A stretch of DNA of 64,000 nt from Asaia siamensis (GTDB lineage Bacteria; Pseudomonadota; Alphaproteobacteria; Acetobacterales; Acetobacteraceae): assembly GCF_014635085.1 (NCBI RefSeq), contig NZ_BMCH01000001.1, positions 279,151-343,150 of the forward strand, written 5' to 3'. Positions 19,034-26,167 of the stretch are shown here, piece by piece. Every line of letters starts with the position of its first letter. Position 1 is the stretch's first letter. Made by a program: the position numbers and the translations under genes. The notes beneath the pieces are model-generated. The model searched no databases. It was not told where the DNA came from and was given only the letters and a program-made list of their open reading frames with translations.

Positions 19034-19796
19034 CAACGCCGAGCCCGTTCTCGACGCCAGAAACATCACCAAAAGCTTTGGGCGACATGTCGTGCTTCAC
19101 GACATGTCGCTTTGCGTTGAGCGAGGGGAGCTGGTCTCGATCATCGGCCCTTCGGGCTGTGGGAAATCGACCTTTCTCCGCTGCCTCAATTTTCTGGAAA
19201 TTCCGGATTCCGGCGTGCTTCGCATCGAAGACGTCGAAATCACCAAACAGACCGGCCATGGCTGGAATCGTGCCCAGGAGCGGCGCGCCCATGCGCTGCG
19301 TGCGCATGTCGGCATGGTGTTTCAGTCTTTCAATCTTTTTGCCCATCGCACGGTGCTGGATAACGTGATGGTGGCGCCCCGTTCGGTGAAGGGGCTGTCG
19401 CAGCCGGAAGTCGAACCGCTGGCACGGGCGCTTCTGGCCAAGGTCGGGCTTGAAGGGATGGCAGACCGATACCCCTCGACTCTCTCAGGTGGTCAGCAGC
19501 AGCGTGCGGCCATTGCACGCGCCCTGGCCATGAAGCCGGCAGTGATGCTTTATGACGAGCCAACTTCCGCGCTCGATCCTGAGCTGGCGGAAGAGGTGCT
19601 ACAGGTCATGCGCCGTCTCGATGACGAGGGCATGACCCAGATCGTCGTGACCCACGACATGCGTTTTGCCCGCGCGGCATCGGATCGCGTTCTTTATGTC
19701 GAGGCTGGCCATATCGTTGAGAGTGGCGACCCGGATGTGCTTTTTGCAAATCCGCAGGATCCCAGAACACGTCGTTTCCTGAGGACGCTGCTGTGA
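19026..19796 (+). CDS. Polar amino acid ABC transporter ATP-binding protein (probable CTG start)
   Basis: ATPase of a GlnQ/HisP-type importer, with Walker A GPSGCGKST, the Q-loop region FQSFNLFAHRTVLDN, signature LSGGQQQR, Walker B VMLYDEPTSALDPE and H-loop VTHDMRFAR. An in-frame stop at 19017-19019 blocks upstream extension. The first ATG/GTG/TTG is GTG 19092, which would delete the first strand and the A-loop aromatic in ITKSFG. The only codon giving a full-length protein (256 residues) is CTG 19026, inside the end of acnA, with GGGA nine bases before it. The stop overlaps the next gene as GTGA. Confidence 0.88.
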   Translation: MTDNAEPVLDARNITKSFGRHVVLHDMSLCVERGELVSIIGPSGCGKSTFLRCLNFLEIPDSGVLRIEDVEITKQTGHGWNRAQERRAHALRAHVGMVFQSFNLFAHRTVLDNVMVAPRSVKGLSQPEVEPLARALLAKVGLEGMADRYPSTLSGGQQQRAAIARALAMKPAVMLYDEPTSALDPELAEEVLQVMRRLDDEGMTQIVVTHDMRFARAASDRVLYVEAGHIVESGDPDVLFANPQDPRTRRFLRTLL

Positions 19797-21415
19797 CTTT
19801 CCGCCTGTCTGCCGGAGCTGCTGCGCGACAGCGCGCCTCGGGCCTTGTCCCGCGTGCTGTTTTTGCGCTCAGTCTCGTTGTTCTTTGCCTCTTTTCCCCT
19901 GTGGGAGCCGTCGCAGCGCCGGATGCCGCTGCACCTGCGCCGTCCGCGAGTGCCCCAAGCAGGGATGTGGGGCTGCCCGAGTTGAGCTGGGCATCGGACG
20001 GCGAAGCCAATGTGCCGTATGTTTTTCATGATCCTGCAGATCTGAACCATCTGGAAGGGTTCGAATATGACATGGTGCAGGAGATTGCGCGTCGCCTGCA
20101 TCGCAAAGCCCGCTTCGTGCAGAATGACTGGGATGGTCTGATCCCCGGGCTGCAACGCGGCATGTATCAGATGGTGGTCGATGGCATCGAAATGACGCCC
20201 GATCACCTTCAGGCCGCTCTGTTTTCACGCCCCTATTACGTTACGGGTGATCGCATCGTGGTGCGGCGCGACCGAATGGATCTGAACAGTTTTGCGGCTC
20301 TGCGTGGCCATGTGGTCGGGACCATCAAGGAGACTTTGGCGGAGCGTCTGCTTCAGCGCGAAGCCAGCATCACCGTGCGCTCCTATGAGGAAGAGACCTA
20401 CGCTTTTTCGGATCTGCGTAATGGCAGGCTCGATGCCCTTCTGCTCGATGGGCCGATCGCGCTCTATTACGCTGGCATCACCGACGACCTTGAGATTGTC
20501 GGCCCGCCTGTGGGCCAGACCCGTTATGGCATCGCCTTCAAACAGGGCAGTACCGCGCTTCACGACGAGGTTGATCGCGCTCTCGGTGCGATGATGCAGG
20601 ACGGGACATTGCAGATCCTGCTGGCACGCTGGAATCTCTGGACGCCGGAAATGGCAGAGATGACGGGCGACCATGTTCAGCGCGACGTGAAGCCGGATGA
20701 GTGGCTGCGCTACCGAAATGCCATGCGTGCCCAGACGGGCTGGCTTGGCCAGTTGAAGCGCTATATCGGCTTCCTGCCCGATATTGGCGAGGCCGCGATC
20801 CTGACGCTTGTCGTCTCGGCGCTGTCGATGGTTATTGCCGTGAGTCTCGGGTTGGCGCTGGCGCTTGGGCGTCATTATGGTCCCGGCTGGCTGCGCTGGA
20901 TCACCGGGCTTTATATCGAGATCGTGCGCGGAACGCCGCTTCTGATCCAGATCCTGTTCATCTTCTATGGCCTGCCAGGAATGGGCATCAAGCTCTCGCC
21001 TTTTTTCGCCGGTGTGCTGGCGCTGGGGCTGAATTACGCTGCGTATGAGGCCGAGAATTACAGGGCGGGCCTGTCTTCCGTGCCGCGTGGCCAGATGGAA
21101 GCAGCCATCGCGCTCAACATGACGCATCGTCAGGCGTTACGTCTGGTCATTATTCCTCAGGCTTTCCGCACGGTTCTGCCGGTGATGACCAATGACTTCA
21201 TCGCGCTCCTGAAGGATTCGTCGCTTGTGAGCGTGATCACGCTTACCGAACTGACGAAGACCTATATCCGGCTTTCCTCGACCTATTATGACTATATCGG
21301 CACAGGTCTTCTGATCGGAGGCGCTTATCTGCTTCTCGGTCTGCCTTTCGTCCGTTTTGCCCGTCATGTCGAGCGCAGGCTGGGACGCAGCCTGATGCGC
21401 TCGGGGCATCACTAG
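19793..21415 (+). CDS. Fused amino acid binding protein and permease of an ABC importer
   Basis: A 540-residue fusion. After an N-terminal signal/anchor (to about residue 42) comes a type 3 solute-binding domain (about 65-290: LEGFEYDMVQEIARRL, DWDGLIPGLQRGMYQMVVDGIEMTP, DALLLDGPIALYY). A BPD_transp_1 permease domain follows (about 320-530) with HisMQ-type helices, the GTPLLIQILFIFYGLPG stretch and the EAA-like MEAAIALNMTHRQALRLVIIPQA. It pairs with the preceding ATPase to form a complete importer in two genes. The probable substrates are polar or basic amino acids; the ligand cannot be read from sequence. It starts at GTG 19793. Confidence 0.92.
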   Translation: MTFRLSAGAAARQRASGLVPRAVFALSLVVLCLFSPVGAVAAPDAAAPAPSASAPSRDVGLPELSWASDGEANVPYVFHDPADLNHLEGFEYDMVQEIARRLHRKARFVQNDWDGLIPGLQRGMYQMVVDGIEMTPDHLQAALFSRPYYVTGDRIVVRRDRMDLNSFAALRGHVVGTIKETLAERLLQREASITVRSYEEETYAFSDLRNGRLDALLLDGPIALYYAGITDDLEIVGPPVGQTRYGIAFKQGSTALHDEVDRALGAMMQDGTLQILLARWNLWTPEMAEMTGDHVQRDVKPDEWLRYRNAMRAQTGWLGQLKRYIGFLPDIGEAAILTLVVSALSMVIAVSLGLALALGRHYGPGWLRWITGLYIEIVRGTPLLIQILFIFYGLPGMGIKLSPFFAGVLALGLNYAAYEAENYRAGLSSVPRGQMEAAIALNMTHRQALRLVIIPQAFRTVLPVMTNDFIALLKDSSLVSVITLTELTKTYIRLSSTYYDYIGTGLLIGGAYLLLGLPFVRFARHVERRLGRSLMRSGHH

Positions 21416-21514
21416 GAAATTCTGTTACAAAAGGGCACGTAAAAAGTAACCTGATTGCGGTGCCGGGCTCGTGTCAGAGGGGCCTCTGTTCCGTGGTCCC
21501 CCTGCTTGTCGGCA

Positions 21515-22099
21515 TCAGAAAACCGAGTCGGCAGAGTGTGTGGCTTCCTCCGGCTTTTTCATTGCGGCGATGGCATAGAGATAGCTTGCAGCTGTTGCTG
21601 CGGCGATTGCACAGACCTGCAACCCGGATGGTGTAAAGAGGTAGGCGAGGTAGCAAAGGACAGTGCGCAGGATGAAGTGAATGAATCCAGCCCTGTCATC
21701 GGCGCCCCAGCCATGGGGGACCCATACCATCCCGGACAGAATGGCAAGGCCCAGCACGAGCAAGGCAGGGTTATGTGCCGCACGGGCTGCCAGGATGACA
21801 AAGGGGATCAACAGCCCTGTGACGGTTATGAAGCGCATGAAGAGCTGCAGAATTGGATTATGCCGATTGTCTGGCTTGAGACCGGTATTCCCACGCATTC
21901 TGTCGATGAGAAGGGCAAGGGGCACCGGGATTGACGGGACGAAAAACACGGCGATCAGAGGCAGTCTCGCCCCCATGAGAAAGCTCGCCACCGCAAGCGT
22001 TGCCCATGAAATCAGCCCCGCAACCGGCATGGCCGTCGTGCATCCTTGCAGATACTCCCTGCGCAACGCGGAAAGAGGTCTCTCTGATTCGTTCGACAT
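21515..22099 (-). CDS. Uncharacterised multi-pass membrane protein
   Basis: A product of 194 residues with about six hydrophobic segments and a hydrophilic start (MSNESERPLSALRREYLQG). A distinctive motif, WVPHGWGADDRAGFIHF, lies between predicted helices near residue 140, and its His/Asp/Arg content suggests a functional site. ATG 22099 is preferred over one ten codons upstream because GGGGAA stands eight bases before it. I do not recognise the family with confidence. It is convergent with the fused permease gene and follows the AAA cassette on the same strand. Confidence 0.7.
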   Translation of the reverse strand: MSNESERPLSALRREYLQGCTTAMPVAGLISWATLAVASFLMGARLPLIAVFFVPSIPVPLALLIDRMRGNTGLKPDNRHNPILQLFMRFITVTGLLIPFVILAARAAHNPALLVLGLAILSGMVWVPHGWGADDRAGFIHFILRTVLCYLAYLFTPSGLQVCAIAAATAASYLYAIAAMKKPEEATHSADSVF

Positions 22100-22303
22100 G
22101 GCATGTTCCCCGCGCTGCAAGGAGAGCATTCTGCCTCTCAGGACGACGGCGTCGAAGAGCGTTTCGCTACGAAAACGAGGGAGAAAGGATCACAATATCC
22201 CGATCATACAGGCTGCGGTCTGCCGGTCCTGACCGCCCTTCTGTGCCGCTGGGACGAATCCCGGCAGGCAAAAAAAGGATAGGCTCAAGAGATCAGGAAA
22301 GCT

Positions 22304-22323
22304 GAGGGGACCTCCAGCCCCTC
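22304..22323 (-). terminator. Possible terminator after the AAA cassette
   Basis: GAGGGG/CCCCTC arms with an 8-base loop, about 20 bases beyond the stop of the last cassette gene. The T-rich run follows only about 25 bases later (CCTTTTTTTG), so it is weak as an intrinsic terminator. Confidence 0.35.
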
Positions 22324-22342
22324 GAAGAGCCGGGGGATGATC

Positions 22343-23296
22343 TCAGGGGGCCGAAGGGTCGCGCGCCAGATCCGGGGAGACCGCCATATTGCCGACATCG
22401 CGCATCATGCTCTGGCGAAGGAGAGGGACCCAGCGCGACAGCCAGCGATCCGTCTTGCGGATAAACTCATCAGCCGCAGGGACTTGAGCGAGCGCGGCCT
22501 TATCCCAATAAGGAAGAGGCGCCAGAAGCTGGACCGTGCCCGGCTTTGTTGGAGCAAGCAGATAGGTGACGGCAGAGCTTCCCTTGGTGGCATCGGTTGC
22601 ACCGCTGCTCAGTATCCAGTTGGCGACGACAAACAGTGAAGGCATCGGGAAGCCAAGGGCACTCAGGCGCTTGAAGGCGATCTGGATCAACTCGTCAGAC
22701 GAAATTGCGCCATTTGGCCCCATTACGGCATTGGCGACAAAGGCGCATTCGTTCCGGCCATCCGGGCGGTCGGAGTAGATATGGGAGGCGTAATTCCGGT
22801 CGTCATGGCAATGGGACGTGGCAGCCTGAACGACATCCAGGGGAAGCTGCTCGGTTGCCGTGCGGGCAATCATAACTCCGGTGACAACGCCCCGATCGGT
22901 CCGTACCAGTATATTGATCAGCATAAGGCCGCCCGGGCCGAACTGCCCCGTCAGCACCGGATGCCACACACCAGCAGGCAAGGGCAGGGTGTGTCCGCCA
23001 AATGGGATCGTGCCGGTAAGTGCTGTCGTGATGTCAGGTGTTATCAGACGATTGGTGTTATCAACCGGGGCATCCGGTGCTGGTGCGCCCGATCCCGGAG
23101 CGGCGGGCTGATTATCAGCAGAGCTCGCACTCGGTGCGCCCGGGCGTTGCATTCCGGGTATGCGCTGCAGCCAAGGAGCGTGTGACAGCATCCACGGCAT
23201 TGGGAAAAACAGGCTCATGATCGTGAAGAAGACCATGAGGTAGATCATGGAACGCCAGACAGGAGCGCGGCGCCAGAGGCGGGTAAAGGCTGACAC
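22343..23296 (-). CDS. Bitopic membrane protein of unknown family (AAA cassette, third gene)
   Basis: The 317-residue product has one N-terminal membrane helix (about 15-37) after a basic start (RLWRRAPVWR), giving an N-in topology with a large periplasmic part. Residues 50-80 are an Ala/Pro/Ser-rich linker. The domain from about residue 85 starts TALTGTIPFGGHTLPLPAG, includes two cysteines about 25 residues apart (SHCHDD and NECAF) that could form a disulfide, and ends in an amphipathic tail. No catalytic motif is recognised. It lies 21 bases downstream of the AAA+ ATPase gene, so co-expression is likely. The function is unknown. Confidence 0.72.
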   Translation of the reverse strand: MSAFTRLWRRAPVWRSMIYLMVFFTIMSLFFPMPWMLSHAPWLQRIPGMQRPGAPSASSADNQPAAPGSGAPAPDAPVDNTNRLITPDITTALTGTIPFGGHTLPLPAGVWHPVLTGQFGPGGLMLINILVRTDRGVVTGVMIARTATEQLPLDVVQAATSHCHDDRNYASHIYSDRPDGRNECAFVANAVMGPNGAISSDELIQIAFKRLSALGFPMPSLFVVANWILSSGATDATKGSSAVTYLLAPTKPGTVQLLAPLPYWDKAALAQVPAADEFIRKTDRWLSRWVPLLRQSMMRDVGNMAVSPDLARDPSAP

Positions 23297-23317
23297 TGGT
23301 GATAATCCCGCCTGGGC

Positions 23318-24586
23318 TCAGGGTGCTAGACGCGCATTGAGGGATGCGGAATCATCCGCGATCTCGGCCTTGACGCCATCGCTTTCCATGACAAGGCGCA
23401 CGAGCTTGGCGTTGTTCTGTCGTGCAAGAATCAGGCTTTCGCTCACCATATCCTCGATCGAGCGGACAAGATCGCGTGCGGACGCGCCTGCGCCCAGCTT
23501 CTGCTGACGCTGCATCAATTGGAAGAGCAGATGGGCGTCGATACCGCCTGCCTCGACGTTGAGGCCATAGCCCTTGATCATTGCTTCGATTTCCAAGGCA
23601 GCAACGCGGGCAAGATCGAGATCGCGCAATTGGCGGAATACGAAGATCCGGTCGAGGCGGTTGAGCACCTCAGGGGCAAACCCGGCCTTGCGAAGGGCCT
23701 CAGTCGATTCCGCGCGCATTTTATCAGCATCATCATGAAGGCGATCCGCGATCTCGGTCAGGGCTTCGGTCGCGATGTTAGACGTCAGCATGAAGATGGC
23801 GCGTGTGGTCGAAATCTGGGCGCCAGTCGATGCCTCGGTTACGTGACCGTCGTTCCACGCCGTCAGGAATTTCTTGAAGACGTCAGGATGAGCTTTCTCG
23901 ATCTCGTCCAGAAGAACGATCGCATCGGGCTTCTCCTGCAATCCGCCTGTCAGCTTGCCGAAACTGTCCGAGCCGACATAGCCCTTTGGCGAGCCGAAAA
24001 GCATGGTGGCTGCGTGAGGGCTCGACATCTGCGTCATATCGAAATGAAGGAGCGGGCGATCCATCTGACGGGCAATCTGCTTGGCAAGGTAGGTTTTGCC
24101 AGTGCCTGGCGGCCCTGCGAGAAGGAAGATACCCACGGGTTTGTTGCGGACGGTAAGCGCCAGCCTGCGTCGAAGCTGCTGGGCGATATCCTCGCAGACC
24201 TGGTCCTGCCCGACCACTTTTGCCCTCAGGCCGGCCGCAAGCTCTTCTGCATTGATGGCGACCTCTTTCTGCTCCTGTGCGAGCAGATCCTCAAGGGCGA
24301 CGCGGTTTGTCAGGCGGGCCAGAATATCCATAACGAAACCTTTGCGACGGCGGAGCCCCTTGCGGGCAAGTTTTGCGGAACGAACTTCATAAAGAAGCCC
24401 GGAAATGGTGAGGAGAGCGGTCAGACCGACGATGGGAGGATACGCGTCACGCGCCCAGGAAAGGAAGTGAATCAGCATCCCGCCCGAAAGATGCAACGAC
24501 ACGGCCGCCTGGATGCTGGCGAGGATGAGAAAGATCACCATCATGACGGGCATGAGGCGATTGAGGGCGGGCATCAGCGCTTTCAT
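23318..24586 (-). CDS. Membrane-anchored ClpB-like AAA+ ATPase (AAA cassette, second gene)
   Basis: A 422-residue protein. Two N-terminal membrane helices (about 12-32 and 48-66) are followed by a basic stretch (KLARKGLRRRKG) and a single AAA_2 module like the D2 ring of ClpB/ClpA. It has Walker A GPPGTGKT (158-165), the aromatic pore loop KGYVGSD (about 201-207), Walker B IVLLDEIEKAHPDV (about 223-236), sensor LTSN (267-270) and the arginine-finger box PEVLNRLDRIF. There is no Clp N-domain, M-domain or LGF/IGF-type protease-docking loop, so it looks like a protein-remodelling motor fixed to the inner membrane and not a ClpP partner. It overlaps the preceding gene by four bases. Confidence 0.84.
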   Translation of the reverse strand: MKALMPALNRLMPVMMVIFLILASIQAAVSLHLSGGMLIHFLSWARDAYPPIVGLTALLTISGLLYEVRSAKLARKGLRRRKGFVMDILARLTNRVALEDLLAQEQKEVAINAEELAAGLRAKVVGQDQVCEDIAQQLRRRLALTVRNKPVGIFLLAGPPGTGKTYLAKQIARQMDRPLLHFDMTQMSSPHAATMLFGSPKGYVGSDSFGKLTGGLQEKPDAIVLLDEIEKAHPDVFKKFLTAWNDGHVTEASTGAQISTTRAIFMLTSNIATEALTEIADRLHDDADKMRAESTEALRKAGFAPEVLNRLDRIFVFRQLRDLDLARVAALEIEAMIKGYGLNVEAGGIDAHLLFQLMQRQQKLGAGASARDLVRSIEDMVSESLILARQNNAKLVRLVMESDGVKAEIADDSASLNARLAP

Positions 24587-25224
24587 TGTACGATAACGTC
24601 CAGAACGATCTGCTGGTCAAGGCGGGCCAGAGTGGGAAGAACCTGGGGGCCGAGCGCGGTCAGGATTCCCGTTTGCAGACCGCCTGCCGGGGGTGGGGTT
24701 ATGGGGGTGATTGTGACTTCACCTGCAAGATAGATCGGCAGGACAACCGCCTGAAGTTCGGGTTTCAGCATCAGTTTTTGCGTTATGCCCCCTGAAGTGA
24801 TCGACACTGTCTGTCCCGGTATCCCGGCAATCTGGGCAATCGGCATCCTGACGAGCCGCATGCGCCGGTTTTTCACTGCGGCAAGAATCTCTGTTTTCTG
24901 CTGGCCGTCGAAACCCGACCGGGCGAGCGCCGCAGGAGCCTGCCCCGCTCCAATGAGCGCGAACTGCGCCCCAAGATGGATGGCATCGGCCCGTATCTGG
25001 GGTTCGGCAGCTTCAACGGGGCCCGCTGCACGCGAAGGCTGAAGCCCGGCAGCTGAGCCTGAGGATGCGCTATGCCAGTAAGCACCGCCCATACACGCCA
25101 TCACGATAGCCGAAGCCATGACGAGCTTGGGCACCATGCTGCCGCGCTCGTGGGCATGCTGATGGCGTCCGCCATCATCGCCGTGAGTGAGCGGTTTGAG
25201 TTGTGGCTCGGGCGTATCGTTCAT
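24583..25224 (-). CDS. Bitopic membrane protein of unknown family (AAA cassette, first gene)
   Basis: A protein of 213 residues from ATG 25224 (a TTG directly precedes it). The N-terminal 30 residues are hydrophilic and His-rich (DDGGRHQHAHERG). One helix (about 33-50) follows, then a periplasmic domain with a small beta-rich C-terminal half containing GIPGQTVSITSGGITQKLML and PITPPPAGGLQTG. No family or active site is recognised. Its stop overlaps the start of the AAA+ gene (24583-24586), implying translational coupling. It is divergent from rimP. Confidence 0.72.
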   Translation of the reverse strand: MNDTPEPQLKPLTHGDDGGRHQHAHERGSMVPKLVMASAIVMACMGGAYWHSASSGSAAGLQPSRAAGPVEAAEPQIRADAIHLGAQFALIGAGQAPAALARSGFDGQQKTEILAAVKNRRMRLVRMPIAQIAGIPGQTVSITSGGITQKLMLKPELQAVVLPIYLAGEVTITPITPPPAGGLQTGILTALGPQVLPTLARLDQQIVLDVIVQ

Positions 25225-25273
25225 CAATGCAACTGTGGCAGGATCGAAACCTCCCCCGCAAGAGGGGTGTTAC

Positions 25274-25390
25274 ATGGCGAGTGTAATCAAAAGTTACGAG
25301 GCCCTGGGTCTGCGACTGCTTCTCCGGAGAGGTGGCGTCACTCATGTGGCGTGGCCATCCGGCGCCTGCATGGGACGAGTCTTGCAATGA
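25274..25390 (+). CDS. Possible 38-codon leader ORF upstream of rimP
   Basis: The frame MASVIKSYEALGLRLLLRRG... starts at an ATG preceded by AGAGGGG at good spacing and ends in ATGA at 25387-25390. It lies in the leader region between the divergent AAA cassette and rimP. There is no homology I can name, and codon use gives no strong support. It may be a leader peptide or chance. Confidence 0.22.
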   Translation: MASVIKSYEALGLRLLLRRGGVTHVAWPSGACMGRVLQ

Positions 25391-25444
25391 GCGCTGGATT
25401 GGCCTAGACAGACGTAATTCCTTTCATCTTTCGTCTTATCGGGG

Positions 25445-25470
25445 GGTGGCCTTGACGGGCCGCCTTTTTT
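25445..25470 (+). terminator. Attenuator-like intrinsic terminator immediately before rimP
   Basis: The stem GGTGGCC/GGCCGCC (one G-U pair) has a 6-base loop TTGACG and six consecutive T residues. The T-tract ends only three bases before the TTG start of rimP. In this position it is better read as a conditional terminator in the operon leader than as the end of an upstream gene, since no plus-strand gene precedes it. rimP leaders with terminators are known in gammaproteobacteria. Confidence 0.65.
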
Positions 25471-25473
25471 GTC

Positions 25474-26100
25474 TTGGCTAATGAAATTCCCAGCCTGAAC
25501 GGTCTTGAAGCGCGTATCGCGCAGCAGATCGAGCCGACTCTGACCGATCTCGGCTACGAGATCGTGCGTCTGAGCGTCCTGGGGCGTGAGACCCCGACCA
25601 TCCAGATCATGGCCGACCGTGCTGACGGCTCGCTGATCGGGATCGAGGATTGCGAGCAGATCAGCCACGCCGTTGGTGCCGTGCTCGACGTCGATGATCC
25701 GATCCCCGGCGCCTGGACACTTGAAGTGTCCTCCGCTGGCATTGATCGTCCGCTGACGCGCCTCAAGGATTGGGACCGCTTTGCTGGTCATCTCGTCAAG
25801 GCCGAACTCGATCTGCCGCTCAATGGCCGCAAGCGTTTTTCCGGCATTATTACCGGCACGCGTGAAAATGCCGCAGTGATCCGTCTGGATGATGGCGAAG
25901 AGGCTGTCCTGCCGATCGAGACCATCCGCAAGGCGCGTCTGGTGCTCACCGATGCTCTGATCGAGGCCAGTGCGGCCATGATGGGCATTGCGTCGGAAGA
26001 CGAAGGGGCAGAAGAAGATGATGCCACGCGTCGCAAGACGCCGAAGCTCAACCCTGCCAAGCCGGGTAAAGGTTCCAGACCCGGACGCAAGACGCACTGA
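25474..26100 (+). CDS. rimP: Ribosome maturation factor RimP
   Basis: Assists 30S subunit maturation and is the usual first gene of the nusA-infB operon. The 208-residue protein shows the RimP N-terminal domain ([23 protein letters not shown]), the junction [11 protein letters not shown] and the SH3-like C-terminal domain ([26 protein letters not shown]). An Asp/Glu then Lys/Arg-rich tail follows. A stop at 25453-25455 limits the frame, and TTG 25474 is the only standard start. There is no Shine-Dalgarno because the terminator T-tract occupies that position. Confidence 0.93.
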   Translation: MANEIPSLNGLEARIAQQIEPTLTDLGYEIVRLSVLGRETPTIQIMADRADGSLIGIEDCEQISHAVGAVLDVDDPIPGAWTLEVSSAGIDRPLTRLKDWDRFAGHLVKAELDLPLNGRKRFSGIITGTRENAAVIRLDDGEEAVLPIETIRKARLVLTDALIEASAAMMGIASEDEGAEEDDATRRKTPKLNPAKPGKGSRPGRKTH

Positions 26101-26167
26101 GTTTTTCGCCTATTCCGTTTCTGCCGTTCCGCGCGGTTTCGCGCTCCGTATTTGAGGATTTCGTCTG

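Noticed and set aside
23318-24586. Reading the AAA+ protein as ClpA, ClpX or ClpV
   Set aside because: It has only one AAA module, lacks the N-domain, zinc finger and protease-docking loop, and has two membrane helices; no T6SS or clpP/clpS gene is nearby.
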